Position numbers and translations under genes: made by a program
Shown: positions 1 through 8,776 of the stretch, in pieces
Numbering within the stretch: the stretch's first letter is position 1
How the letters are laid out: every line of letters begins with the position of its first letter
Notes under the pieces: generated by a model
Databases searched by the model: none
What the model was told of the DNA's origin: nothing
The model's input: the letters and a program-made list of their open reading frames with translations, nothing else
Assembly: GCF_022014495.1 (NCBI RefSeq)
Contig: NZ_JAKLSQ010000034.1
Coordinates: 8,195-72,194 of the forward strand
Source: Sandaracinobacteroides sayramensis
GTDB lineage: Bacteria; Pseudomonadota; Alphaproteobacteria; Sphingomonadales; Sphingomonadaceae
Length of the DNA stretch: 64,000 bases
Direction: 5' to 3'

Positions 1-678
1 GCCGGCGATGGCGGCGGCGGCGCGCGCCCGGCCGATGAGGAGGGGAGCGGCGAGCGCCCGCGCCAGCAACAGGATGAGGAGGGCGGCGGAGATGCGGAAG
101 CGGCGGGATTTCCACCATTTGAGCCGCGGGGCGAAATCTCCCTGCATCAGGTCGAGCGGCAGGGTGGCGGGTGCGGCGGGTTCGAAGGCGGGAAGCTGCG
201 GCAGGCGCGGGGGGAAGGCGGTGCCGGTCAGCTGCGGGGCGAGGCCCGGCTCCACGAGGCCGGCGAAATCCTGGGTGCGCAGCAGCAGCCGGTCGTCGTC
301 GAAACGCGCCATGGCCGGGCGGATGTCGGGCGCGTCCAGCAGCAGGGCGGCCGGGGTGAAGTGGCGCGGCGCGGCGCCGGCGGCGCGGAAATGCTCGATA
401 TGGCCGGCCATCCGCTCCCGGTCGATGACGGCGATCCAGCTTGCGCCATCCTCCTGCGGCGGGCCGACGGCGATGTGCAGGTCCTCCACCGGCTGGGCGG
501 CGAGGTCGATCGCGCGCATGCGCGCTTCCTCCAGCCGCTCGGCCGGGTCCGTCTCTTGCAGGTGCAGGCGGTGGAGGGCGATGTCGTCCCCGGGCAGCAC
601 GCCGACGAGCGCCACGCCTTCCTCGCCCGAATCGGCGAGCGGGCGCACCCCTTCGGCGGTTTCCAACATCAGCTTCAT
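1..678 (-). CDS. gspL: Type II secretion protein GspL (partial, cut by window edge)
   Basis: Inner-membrane platform protein that links the ATPase GspE to the pseudopilus assembly site. The ATG at 678 overlaps the stop of gspK (ATGA). The 226 codons present begin MKLMLETAEGVRP and form the actin-like cytoplasmic part. Near the end comes the run KWWKSRRFRISAALL, a basic stretch leading into the single membrane helix expected in GspL. The periplasmic ferredoxin-like domain lies beyond base 1. The assignment rests on position after gspK, the cytoplasmic-domain-then-helix layout and the gene order; the sequence itself is weakly conserved. Confidence 0.75.
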   Translation of the reverse strand, partial: MKLMLETAEGVRPLADSGEEGVALVGVLPGDDIALHRLHLQETDPAERLEEARMRAIDLAAQPVEDLHIAVGPPQEDGASWIAVIDRERMAGHIEHFRAAGAAPRHFTPAALLLDAPDIRPAMARFDDDRLLLRTQDFAGLVEPGLAPQLTGTAFPPRLPQLPAFEPAAPATLPLDLMQGDFAPRLKWWKSRRFRISAALLILLLARALAAPLLIGRARAAAAIAG

Positions 679-1601
679 GGCCGTTCCTCTTGCACGCTTT
701 CCTCTACAGCCAACCAGCGGCTCGTCGCTACCCTTGCCGGCTGGCGCATCGTATCCAGCAGCAGCTCGCGCCCGGCGGCGGCGCGCGGGGTGCGCGCCAG
801 CAGCTTCAGCTCGATCCAGCGGCTGGAGGTTCCGACCATTTCCGCGCCGGCCGTGTCGGGCGTGCCGCTGGACGAGGCCTGGTCCCAGAACTGGTTGGCG
901 GATGTCCAGCCTTCTTCCGGGCGGTTGGCGAGCGCGCGCCGGGCCTCGTCGGCGCCGAGGCCCATGGAGGCGAGGAGCGGCGCCTGTTCCGGGCGCAGGC
1001 TGTTGACGTTCATCGCCGACACCTCGCGGTTGGGCAGCGCGCAGAGCAGGGCGCCCGCCATCTGCCAATGCTGGGCGGTGACGCCGGGCACGGTCACCCA
1101 TTCGCTGGCGTCGGCCCAGAGCATGCCCGTCTGCGACAGGCGGCTGGCGGTGGCCTGGGCGATGGTGGAGGCTTCGAGCTGCGGGATTCCGGTGGCCGCG
1201 AGCAGCCGGGCGAAATCCGCCGCGCGGGACTGGGCCTGGGTGCCCGTGCCGGCCGATAGCTGCTGCTGGCGGGCGAGGCTGTTGAGGTTGAAGCAGTTTC
1301 CGGCGTCGCTGAACCGGAGTTCGACCTGGCCTTCTCCCAGCGGGATGCGGATCGGGGCCTGCATCAGCTTCGGGTTGCGGTGGGACTGCGCCTTCAGCAG
1401 GTGGATCATGCCGAGCGCGGCGGCGGTGCCGGAATTGGCGAGGATCTGCGCTTCGCTGCGGGCTTCGGAATCGGTGATCCGGTCGGTGGCGGCGCGCAGC
1501 CGGGACAAGCCGAGGCTGGCGAAACCGGCGAGCAGCATCACCATCGCCAGCACCGCCAGCAGCGCCGCGCCGCGTTCGGAAGGCGGGATGCGAGGCTTCA
1601 C
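675..1601 (-). CDS. gspK: Type II secretion minor pseudopilin GspK
   Basis: Large minor pseudopilin (308 aa) that caps the pseudopilus tip with GspI and GspJ. The GTG at 1601 overlaps the stop of gspJ (GTGA) and puts the prepilin leader right at the N-terminus: a short basic leader ending SERG, then the hydrophobic stretch AALLAVLAMVMLLAGFASLG. Family hallmarks are DAGNCFNLNSL at about residue 105 and NVNSL near residue 200. The length fits GspK, which is about twice the size of other pseudopilins. A longer frame opens at 1700 but would bury the leader inside the protein, so it was rejected. Confidence 0.9.
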   Translation of the reverse strand: MKPRIPPSERGAALLAVLAMVMLLAGFASLGLSRLRAATDRITDSEARSEAQILANSGTAAALGMIHLLKAQSHRNPKLMQAPIRIPLGEGQVELRFSDAGNCFNLNSLARQQQLSAGTGTQAQSRAADFARLLAATGIPQLEASTIAQATASRLSQTGMLWADASEWVTVPGVTAQHWQMAGALLCALPNREVSAMNVNSLRPEQAPLLASMGLGADEARRALANRPEEGWTSANQFWDQASSSGTPDTAGAEMVGTSSRWIELKLLARTPRAAAGRELLLDTMRQPARVATSRWLAVEESVQEERP

Positions 1602-2182
1602 GCCGCCACCAGGAATTTCAGCACGACGGGAAGCCCATCGGCGCGGACGAGGGTGATTTCCACCGCCTGCGGCAGATCCTCGGGGCGGGAGGGCTGCCAA
1701 TGGTCCTGCCAGCCGCTGGCGCTGGCGACGCGGATGCGGATGGCGCTGACTCCGGGCAGCATCACCGTCGCCGGGCCGGGCTGGGCGCCGTCGATCGCCG
1801 GGAAGCTCTGCCGCAGCAGGCGTTCGCCGTCGAAGCCCCAGGCGACCTTCTCGACATTGGGCAGCGTGCCGCCCACCCCGCGCCGGACGAGGACGAAGCC
1901 TTCGGGCAGCAGCAGGAAGGCGGGCATCGGCTTGCCGTCGGCCGCGAGGCTGGGGCGCCTGGCGGCCTGGCCGAGATCGGCGGCCAGCACGGCGCGCGTG
2001 CCCTCCAGATTGGAAAGGGCGGAAAGCAGGCCGTCGGTCGCGGCGAAGCTGCGCGTGGCGCCGATGGTGAGGGTGGTGGCGATGGAAGCGATGAGGCCGA
2101 ACAGCAGCACCGCGACCAGCATTTCCACCAGGGTGAAGCCGGCGCTGCGGCCGGCGGCGGCTTTCGTCGCGGCCGCCTTCAT
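1598..2182 (-). CDS. gspJ: Type II secretion minor pseudopilin GspJ
   Basis: Minor pseudopilin of 194 aa, part of the GspI-J-K tip complex. The ATG at 2182 overlaps the gspI stop (ATGA). The leader is basic and ends SAG, followed by FTLVEMLVAVLLFGLIASIA, with the cleavage site expected between G and F and the conserved Glu at mature position 5. The rest is a globular domain without obvious motifs. Upstream in-frame codons are available, but the ATGA coupling and the leader position fix this start. Confidence 0.9.
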   Translation of the reverse strand: MKAAATKAAAGRSAGFTLVEMLVAVLLFGLIASIATTLTIGATRSFAATDGLLSALSNLEGTRAVLAADLGQAARRPSLAADGKPMPAFLLLPEGFVLVRRGVGGTLPNVEKVAWGFDGERLLRQSFPAIDGAQPGPATVMLPGVSAIRIRVASASGWQDHWQPSRPEDLPQAVEITLVRADGLPVVLKFLVAA

Positions 2183-2640
2183 TGCCGTGGCCCGTCGCGC
2201 AGCTCGCGCATTTCGGGGCGATAGAGCTGCGGGCGCAGAAGCGTGCGGCTGACCAGCGGCGGGCCGCCGGCCGTGGCGCTGATGCTGACGCGGACGGTCA
2301 CCATTTCCGGCATGCGGGCCGGGTCGGGCGGCGGGCCGGGTTCCACCGTCCAGTGCCATTCGCGGCCGAGGTTCGCGCTGGAGCCGCTTTCCGGCGCGGT
2401 GGGGGCCTGGAGCGCCGCCAGCACGTCGATCACCTTGTTGTCCGCCTCCAGCCGGGCGGCGGCGGCGGCGGCGACGGACGCCGTGCCGGCGAGCTGGAAG
2501 GTCTGGAAGCGGGCGAGCGTCAGGCCGACGAGGCTGAGCAGCACCATCGCCACCAGCATTTCGATGAGCGCGAAGCCGGCTTCGCCCCCCTTGCGGGTTT
2601 TGCGGCGGATTTTACCGCCTGTCGCTGCGGATGTCGGCAT
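2179..2640 (-). CDS. gspI: Type II secretion minor pseudopilin GspI
   Basis: Minor pseudopilin of 153 aa. The leader ends KGGEAG and the mature N-terminus is FALIEMLVAMVLLSLVGLTL, with Glu at position 5 after the predicted cleavage. The downstream REWHWTVEP stretch resembles the W-containing strand typical of GspI, which is why I prefer GspI to GspH. The ATG at 2640 lies 29 bases inside the end of gspG, so there is no room for a separate gspH between them. Confidence 0.8.
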   Translation of the reverse strand: MPTSAATGGKIRRKTRKGGEAGFALIEMLVAMVLLSLVGLTLARFQTFQLAGTASVAAAAAARLEADNKVIDVLAALQAPTAPESGSSANLGREWHWTVEPGPPPDPARMPEMVTVRVSISATAGGPPLVSRTLLRPQLYRPEMRELRDGPRQ

Positions 2641-3046
2641 TCTCGCCCTCTCCGCCCTGCTGCCCGTCGGCGCCGAGCGAGAAGATCACATAGGGCTGGC
2701 CGTTCTCGCCGGGCACCTGATAGCCGTAGGGGCGGCCCCAGGGGTCGTTCGGCAGCTTCTTGATCTTGGCGCCGGTGGCGGTCGGCACGGTCAGCGCCAC
2801 CAGCCCTTCCTCGGCGGTCGGGTAGCGGCCCATGTCGATCCGCCAGAATTCCAGCCCCTGTTCCAGCAGCGCCACGTCCGCCTCGGCCTTCTGCACCTGC
2901 GCCCGGCCCTGCATGGGGAGGACGTTGATGACGACGACGGTGGTGAGGAGGCCGATGATCGCCAGCACGACGAGCAGCTCGACGAGCGTGAAGCCGGATT
3001 CGCCGGGTTTGGCGGCTGTGGCGGGGCGGGGGGTGGGGTTGTGCAT
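2612..3046 (-). CDS. gspG: Type II secretion major pseudopilin GspG
   Basis: Major pseudopilin (144 aa), the subunit polymerised into the pseudopilus that drives substrates through the secretin. It has the leader GESG followed by FTLVELLVVLAIIGLLTTVV, then a conserved C-terminal core with DMGRYPTAEEGL, LPNDPWGRPYGY and SLGADGQQGGEGENADI, which is the calcium-binding loop region of GspG. The ATG at 3046 shares one base with the gspF stop (TGATG). The length is normal for the family. Confidence 0.95.
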   Translation of the reverse strand: MHNPTPRPATAAKPGESGFTLVELLVVLAIIGLLTTVVVINVLPMQGRAQVQKAEADVALLEQGLEFWRIDMGRYPTAEEGLVALTVPTATGAKIKKLPNDPWGRPYGYQVPGENGQPYVIFSLGADGQQGGEGENADIRSDRR

Positions 3047-4251
3047 CAGGGGGCTCCGATACCGGCACCGGCAAGGGTGTTGAGTTCGAGGATGGGCAGC
3101 AGCACGGCCAGGATGATCAGCCCGACCAGACCGCCCAGAACCACGATTATCGCCGGTTCCGCAAGGGCGAGAATGGTGCGGCTGCGGTCGGACAGCTGCC
3201 GGTCGAGGCTGGACGCGGCGGATTCGAGCAGCGGCGCGAGGCGGCCCGAGCTTTCGCCCGACTGCACCAGCGAGACGAGGAGGCCGGGCGGGTTGGGCAG
3301 AAGCCCCAGCGTCGCCGACAGCGAGGAACCGGCGCGCACCTGCTGCGTCATGCGGTTCGTCGCTTCCCGCCAGGCGCTGTTGGACAGGGTGGGGGCGGTG
3401 ATGTGCATCGCCTCCGCCAGCGGCAGGCCGGCGGAGAGCATGGTGGCGAGCAGGCGCGACCAGCGCACCGCCTCCAGCGCGGAGAGCCAGCCGCCGATGC
3501 CCGGAAGATCGAGCAGCGCCCGGTCGAAGCGCTGGCGGTTGCCGGGGCGCTTCAGCCAGAGATAGAGGCCGAGCCCGGCGACGAGCGGCACCGCCAGCAG
3601 CAGCCACCACCAGCTTTGCACGAAGCCGGACAGCGCCAGCACGATGCGGGTGAGGAGCGGCAGCGTCTGGCCGGAACCGGTGAGCTGCTCGGCGATCCCC
3701 GGCACCACGAACAGCAGCATGGCGAGGATGACTCCGATCGCCACCATGAGCAGCAGCAGCGGATAGGCCAGCGTGGAGATCAGCCGCGAGCGGAGCGCGA
3801 CCTGCGCCTCCATCGTGTCGGCGAGGCGGTTGAGGAGCAGCGGCAGCCGGCCCGAGGCTTCGCCGGCCGCGATGGTGGAGCGGACTTCGGCCGGGAACAC
3901 CGAAGGCGGCAGCGAGGCGGCGAGCGGGCTTCCGGCCTGCAGCGCGCGGTTGGTGCGTTGCAGCACCTGCCGCTCGGCCTCGCGGCCGGGCTGGCGGGCG
4001 AGCGTCGCCACCGCGTCCGTCACCGGCATCACCGCCGTCAGCGTCGCGAGCTGGCGGATGAGGGTGGAGCGGGCCTGGGCGCCGAGTTTCGGGATTCCGC
4101 CGGCGGCCGCCGGGCCGTTGCCGGAGCCGAGGCTGATTCCGCCCTTGCCGAAGTGGATCGGGCGTTTCCAGAAAGGGAGGTCGGCCGGTTTTGCGGTGCC
4201 GGCCGGGGCAGGGCGCGCGGGGGTGGGGCGCGCGGGGGCGGGCGGCTTCAC
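3046..4251 (-). CDS. gspF: Type II secretion inner-membrane protein GspF
   Basis: Polytopic platform protein of 401 aa. It contains two repeats of the T2SSF domain (about residues 60-185 and 265-385), each followed by membrane helices, for example YPLLLLMVAIGVILAMLLF and IIVVLGGLVGLIILAVLLP. The start is a GTG at 4251 overlapping the gspE stop (GTGA), which indicates translational coupling. The first 55 residues are Pro/Ala-rich and low in complexity. Confidence 0.92.
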   Translation of the reverse strand: MKPPAPARPTPARPAPAGTAKPADLPFWKRPIHFGKGGISLGSGNGPAAAGGIPKLGAQARSTLIRQLATLTAVMPVTDAVATLARQPGREAERQVLQRTNRALQAGSPLAASLPPSVFPAEVRSTIAAGEASGRLPLLLNRLADTMEAQVALRSRLISTLAYPLLLLMVAIGVILAMLLFVVPGIAEQLTGSGQTLPLLTRIVLALSGFVQSWWWLLLAVPLVAGLGLYLWLKRPGNRQRFDRALLDLPGIGGWLSALEAVRWSRLLATMLSAGLPLAEAMHITAPTLSNSAWREATNRMTQQVRAGSSLSATLGLLPNPPGLLVSLVQSGESSGRLAPLLESAASSLDRQLSDRSRTILALAEPAIIVVLGGLVGLIILAVLLPILELNTLAGAGIGAP

Positions 4252-5813
4252 GGCGCCGGCTCCGCCCCTGCGCGCTCCGTCCCGGCCGGCGTGCGGACGA
4301 CGTCCGCCTGGAACAGCGGCAGAACTTCGGTGGGGGTGGTGCGCTTTTCGCGCACGGCGGCGCGGGCCGATTCCATCAGCGAGCGTTGCAGGCCGGCGCG
4401 CTCCAGCTGGCCTTCGCCGGCGCCGTCGTTGATGAGGGCGCGCACCGGGCCGTCGGCGGTGATGAGCTCGAACAGGCCCTTGCGGCCGGTGTAGCCGCTG
4501 TGGCGGCAGCGGTCGCAGCCATTGGCCTTGGCGACGGGAAGGCCGCTCGGCAGGCCGATTCGGCGGGCCAGCGCCGGGGCCAGCGGCTCCTCCGTCATGC
4601 AGACGGGGCAGACGAGGCGGACCAGCCGCTGCGCGACGACGGCGCGCAGCGTGGCGGCGATGAGGAAGGTTTCTACCCCGAAATCGCGCAGGCGGGTGAT
4701 GGCGCCGGCCGCCGAATTGGCGTGGACGGTGGAAAGCACGAGGTGGCCGGTGAGCGCCGCCTGCACGGCGATCTCGGCGGTTTCCCGGTCGCGGATTTCG
4801 CCGACCATGACCACATCCGGATCCTGCCGCAGGATGGCCCGCAGGCCCTGCGCGAAGGTGAGGCCGACGCGCGTGTCCACCTGCGTCTGGCCGACGCCGG
4901 GCACGGCGTATTCGACCGGGTCCTCGACCGTCAGGATGTTGCGCTTGCCGTCGTTCAGCAGCTTCAGCGCGGCGTAGAGCGTGGTGGTTTTCCCCGCGCC
5001 GGTCGGGCCGGTGACGAGGACGATGCCGTTGGGGGACGACAGCGCGTCCTTCAGCGCGCCATGGGTGGCGGCGTCGAGGCCGAGGTCCGTCAGTTCGAGG
5101 CCGACTGCCGACTGGTCGAGGATGCGCATCACCACCCGCTCGCCGCCGCGCGCGGGCAGGGTGGAGACGCGCACGTCGAGCGCGCGGTTGCCGAGCGTCA
5201 GCGAGATGCGGCCGTCCTGCGGCAGGCGCTTCTCGGCGATGTCGAGCCGGGCCATCACCTTCACCCGGCTGACCAGCATCGGCGCCACTTCCGCCGGCAG
5301 CCGCAGCACTTCCTCCATCACCCCGTCGTGGCGCAGGCGGACGGCCATGCCGTGCGCCGCCCCTTCGGCCTCGCTGCCCGGCGCCGGCTCCAGATGGATG
5401 TCGGACGCGCCGCGCTGCACCGCCTGCGCCACCAGCGCGTTGATGAGGCGGATGACCGGGGCGGCGTCGTCGTTGTCGAGGAGGTCGGCGCTTTCGCGCA
5501 CGAGGTTTGAGAGGTTGGAGGCGGCGGCGGCTTCGGCGGCGGCGGAAAGCCCGTCCGTCGCATAGGCTTCGGAGAGCAGGCGGTCGAAGGCTTCCTCGGC
5601 CATGGTTTCGGGCGCGAGGGCGCGGCCGGCGACGCGGCGGGCTTCCAGCACGGCGGCGGGCTTCGCGCCGCGGCGGATCGCCAGACGGTCGGTTCCGGGC
5701 ACGATCAGCACGCCCTGCGCGCGGGCGAAGGCGTAGGGCAGAACCGGGGGCAGGCCGATGCCTGGCGCGGCGGGGCCGCCGAGGCTGCCGAAGCTCGGCG
5801 GCGCGCTGCTCAT
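4248..5813 (-). CDS. gspE: Type II secretion ATPase GspE
   Basis: Cytoplasmic hexameric ATPase (521 aa) powering pseudopilus assembly. Walker A is GPTGAGKTTTLYAAL, the Asp box lies in NILTVEDPVEY, Walker B is DPDVVMVGEIRDRETAE, and the His box lies near LVLSTVHANSA. A tetracysteine zinc motif is present as CPVCM and CDRCRHSGYTGRKGLFE. An N1E-type domain precedes the ATPase core. The ATG at 5813 overlaps the gspD stop (ATGA). Confidence 0.96.
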   Translation of the reverse strand: MSSAPPSFGSLGGPAAPGIGLPPVLPYAFARAQGVLIVPGTDRLAIRRGAKPAAVLEARRVAGRALAPETMAEEAFDRLLSEAYATDGLSAAAEAAAASNLSNLVRESADLLDNDDAAPVIRLINALVAQAVQRGASDIHLEPAPGSEAEGAAHGMAVRLRHDGVMEEVLRLPAEVAPMLVSRVKVMARLDIAEKRLPQDGRISLTLGNRALDVRVSTLPARGGERVVMRILDQSAVGLELTDLGLDAATHGALKDALSSPNGIVLVTGPTGAGKTTTLYAALKLLNDGKRNILTVEDPVEYAVPGVGQTQVDTRVGLTFAQGLRAILRQDPDVVMVGEIRDRETAEIAVQAALTGHLVLSTVHANSAAGAITRLRDFGVETFLIAATLRAVVAQRLVRLVCPVCMTEEPLAPALARRIGLPSGLPVAKANGCDRCRHSGYTGRKGLFELITADGPVRALINDGAGEGQLERAGLQRSLMESARAAVREKRTTPTEVLPLFQADVVRTPAGTERAGAEPAP

Positions 5814-7933
5814 GGGCGGGGCTGCGTCGCCGGAACCTGTGTCGCCGGCGGCGCCGCTTGCGGGGTTGCCGCCGGGGGCGGGAATGGGTGCGGCTGATAG
5901 GGCGGCGCCGTGCGCATATATTCCCAGGCGAGGCCGTCGAGGCTGGAGAAGCCGTCCTTCTCGATCTGCTGCTGGCGGATGTTGTTCCAGCGCGTCGCCG
6001 TCACTTCATCGGCGTCTTCCTGGGTGCGGACGATGCTGGGGCGAATGAAGATCATCAGATTGGTCTTTATCCGGCTGTTCGTCTTCGAGCGGAAGAAGGC
6101 GCCGAGGCCCGGAATGTCGCCCAGCAGCGGCACCTTCTGCAACGAGCGGCGTTCGCTGTCGTCCAGAAGGCCGCCGAGCGCCAGTATCTGCCCGTCGCCG
6201 ACGGTGACCGAGGTGTCGAGCTCGCGCTTGTTCAGGATGAAGTCGCGGTCCCCCACCGTTTGCGCGACCGAGGAGACGATCTGCTTGATGGTGAGGGTGA
6301 CGGTGCCGCCGGCGTTGATCTGCGGCTTCACCGCGAGCTGCACGCCGACATCCTGCCGCTGCACGGTGCGGAAGCTGTTGTCGAGATTGTTGCCCAGCGC
6401 CTCGCCCGTCGTCACCGGGATTTCCTGGCCGACGAGGATTCGGGCCGGCTGGTTGTCCAGCGTGACGATGGAGGGGGTGGAGAGGATGTTGGAATTGACG
6501 TCGCTCTTCACCGCGTTGATGACGAAGCCGAAGATCACGTCGGAGGCGATCTGGGCGACTCCGCCGGTGAAGCCGGTGGTGCCGAGCAGCGATTCCGCCG
6601 CCGCCGCGCGGAAGGCGTCCGCTGTCGTGCCCTCGGGGATGGCGCCCTTGTCGGCGGCGATGGCGCCGGCGATCGCCATCAGGTTGGGCGCGGCGTTGGA
6701 GAAGTTGCTGGACATCAGCGGCACGGCGCCGTTGCGCCCGGCCAGCAGAAACTGCACGCCCAGCTGGCGGGCGGCGGTGTCGGAAATCTCGACGATGATC
6801 GCCTCGACATGCACCTGCGCCCGGCGGGTGTCGAGCTGGCGGATGATTTCGCCGAGCTCGCGCTGGATTTCCGGGCGGGCGGCGATCACCAGCGCGTTGG
6901 CGCCGTCGTAGCGGGCGATGATCGCCTGCCGGCGGCTGCTGCTGCCCACCGCGACTCCGACATTGGCCGGCGTGGCCGCGGTGCTGGTCTGGGCGATGCT
7001 GGCGCCTTCCGCTGCGCTGCCGCCGCGCCCGCCGCCGAACGGCGTGCCGGCGAGCGAGGGGGTGGCGGCGGCCGAACTGCTGGCGGTCGGCGGCTGGCCC
7101 ATCAACTGTTGCAGCACCGGCATGATCGCCGCCGCGTCGGCGTTCTGCAGGAAGATCACCCGCGATTCCGAGCCGCCGGCGGCCTTGCGGTCGAGGTCGC
7201 GCGCCATTTCGGCGATTCGCTTCACCTGCGCGGCCTCGCCCTTGATGGCGACGGCGTTCGAGGTGTCGATGGGGACGATGGAGACGGTCGCGGTGTTGCC
7301 TTCGCCCGGCTGGCGCACGAGTTGCTGCAGCGACTGGGCGAGATCCCGCGCGCCGGAGTTCCTGAGCGTGACCACCTGGGTGACGGAGCGGTCCCGGTCC
7401 ACCTGCTGCAGCACGGCGCGGGCGCGGGCGATGTTGTCGGCGAAGTCGGTGAGGATGACGGCGTTGCCGGCGCGGTTGGCGGACGCCGTGCCGTTGCGGC
7501 TGAGCACGGGGCGGAGCGAATCCACCGCCTGCTGCGCCTCTATGTTGGTGAGCGGGATGACGGCGGTGGAGAAGCGGCCGCCCTGGGCGCCCGCCCCGGC
7601 TTCCGCCGGCTGGATCCGGTACTGGCCGCTGCCGGTGGGGACGGCGACGAAGCCGTTGGCGCGCAAGGTCGCCAGGAACAGCTCGAAATATTGCGCCCGG
7701 CCGAGCGGCCTGTCGGAGACGACCGAGACCTTGCCCTGCACCCTGGGGTCGATCACGAAGCTGCTGCCGGTGACGCGGGCGACATCGTCGATGAAGGCGC
7801 GGATGTCGGCGTCGCGCAGGTTGATGCTGGCCTGCGCCAGCGCCGGCGCGGGGAGCGAGCCGAGCGCCATCATGGCGAGCGCGGGAGCCGCGAGCCAGCC
7901 GGCCAGGCGTTGCCCGGGGCGAGCGCGCTTCAT
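5810..7933 (-). CDS. gspD: Type II secretion outer-membrane secretin GspD
   Basis: Secretin (707 aa) forming the outer-membrane gate. It has a Sec signal peptide ending PAPALAQA, an N0 domain (ASINLRDADIRAFIDDVARV), three N-domain repeats, and the secretin core with the VGQEIPVTTGE and LGGLLDDSERRSLQKVPLLGDIPGLG segments. The C-terminal tail (about residues 675-707) is Pro/Gln-rich. No typical pilotin-binding S-domain is evident, though this is judged by eye. The ATG at 7933 overlaps the gspC stop. Confidence 0.96.
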   Translation of the reverse strand: MKRARPGQRLAGWLAAPALAMMALGSLPAPALAQASINLRDADIRAFIDDVARVTGSSFVIDPRVQGKVSVVSDRPLGRAQYFELFLATLRANGFVAVPTGSGQYRIQPAEAGAGAQGGRFSTAVIPLTNIEAQQAVDSLRPVLSRNGTASANRAGNAVILTDFADNIARARAVLQQVDRDRSVTQVVTLRNSGARDLAQSLQQLVRQPGEGNTATVSIVPIDTSNAVAIKGEAAQVKRIAEMARDLDRKAAGGSESRVIFLQNADAAAIMPVLQQLMGQPPTASSSAAATPSLAGTPFGGGRGGSAAEGASIAQTSTAATPANVGVAVGSSSRRQAIIARYDGANALVIAARPEIQRELGEIIRQLDTRRAQVHVEAIIVEISDTAARQLGVQFLLAGRNGAVPLMSSNFSNAAPNLMAIAGAIAADKGAIPEGTTADAFRAAAAESLLGTTGFTGGVAQIASDVIFGFVINAVKSDVNSNILSTPSIVTLDNQPARILVGQEIPVTTGEALGNNLDNSFRTVQRQDVGVQLAVKPQINAGGTVTLTIKQIVSSVAQTVGDRDFILNKRELDTSVTVGDGQILALGGLLDDSERRSLQKVPLLGDIPGLGAFFRSKTNSRIKTNLMIFIRPSIVRTQEDADEVTATRWNNIRQQQIEKDGFSSLDGLAWEYMRTAPPYQPHPFPPPAATPQAAPPATQVPATQPRP

Positions 7934-8541
7934 TGCCCGTCTCCTTCGGAATCGCCTTCGGGCGTGGGGGGCGTTTCAGCCGCTCCGCTCATCGCCGACG
8001 GCCTCGGCGCTTCGGCCGGCGCGTCGGAGGCGGGCATCTGGTTGCCGTCGGCGTCGGGCGGGGGCAGGGGGGGCATCGGGTCGGTGGCGGTCGGGTCGTA
8101 GCGCTGCACCGTCTCGCCGCCGGCGGTGTCGAGCCAGAGCGCCTCGCGCGTGCCGCCCCGGTCCAGCACGACATGATCGGCGGCGATCGCGGCCAGAGTC
8201 ACGCCGTCGGTGACCGTCTCGCCCACCGCATAGACTTTCTGCTCCCCGTCGCCGGAGGCGATGATGGCGCTGCCGCGCCCGGTGGCGGAATCGGAGCGGA
8301 CCCCGTGCAGGCTGAGCGGAAGGGCGGTGACCGGAAGGCCGCTGCCGGAGTCCGCGCGGACGGGAAAGAAGGGATCGAAGCGCGCCAGCAGCGCCCGGTC
8401 CGCCATGGGCGGGGCGGTGAAGGGGGGCGGCACCGGCAGCGGCTGGCGGACGACGTTGAGGATGTTGACGGAGAGCGGAATCAGCGCGAGCGCCATCGCC
8501 CCGAGCAGCAGATGCCCCAGATTCCATTGGCGCGTCAGCAT
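7930..8541 (-). CDS. gspC: Type II secretion protein GspC (short, no PDZ seen)
   Basis: Inner-membrane clamp protein (203 aa) that contacts the secretin. One N-terminal membrane helix (LLLGAMALALIPLSVNIL) is followed by a periplasmic homology region with LPLSLHGVRSDSATGRGSAII and VYAVGETVTDGVTLAAI. The tail from about residue 155 is Pro/Ala/Asp-rich. No PDZ or coiled-coil module follows, so this is a short GspC. It is the first gene of the operon; no convincing promoter was identified in the 235 bases upstream. Confidence 0.88.
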   Translation of the reverse strand: MLTRQWNLGHLLLGAMALALIPLSVNILNVVRQPLPVPPPFTAPPMADRALLARFDPFFPVRADSGSGLPVTALPLSLHGVRSDSATGRGSAIIASGDGEQKVYAVGETVTDGVTLAAIAADHVVLDRGGTREALWLDTAGGETVQRYDPTATDPMPPLPPPDADGNQMPASDAPAEAPRPSAMSGAAETPPTPEGDSEGDGQ

Positions 8542-8776
8542 GGGCGCGCGCCCCGATCTGTGCTGGTCCGGTTCGGCTTGCCGCCCCGTTTGGAGGGGGC
8601 GGCGCGGCGCGCGGGGACCACTTTCCTGTCCAAATTCTTCACCCTGCCAGCGGCCTTGTGGAATCGTCTCAGAATCGGCCCTGGATCGCCGGGGGTAAGG
8701 GGATTGCCGATTCGGTTCAAGGCATTGGCGCTCAGTCCGTCGATTCCGGACGAGGTTGAACGGAGTGCCGCAAGGC

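Noticed and set aside
361-1656. Long plus-strand open frames antisense to the gsp genes
   Set aside because: They are by-products of high GC content opposite clear gsp genes and encode Arg/Ala-rich sequence without domains.
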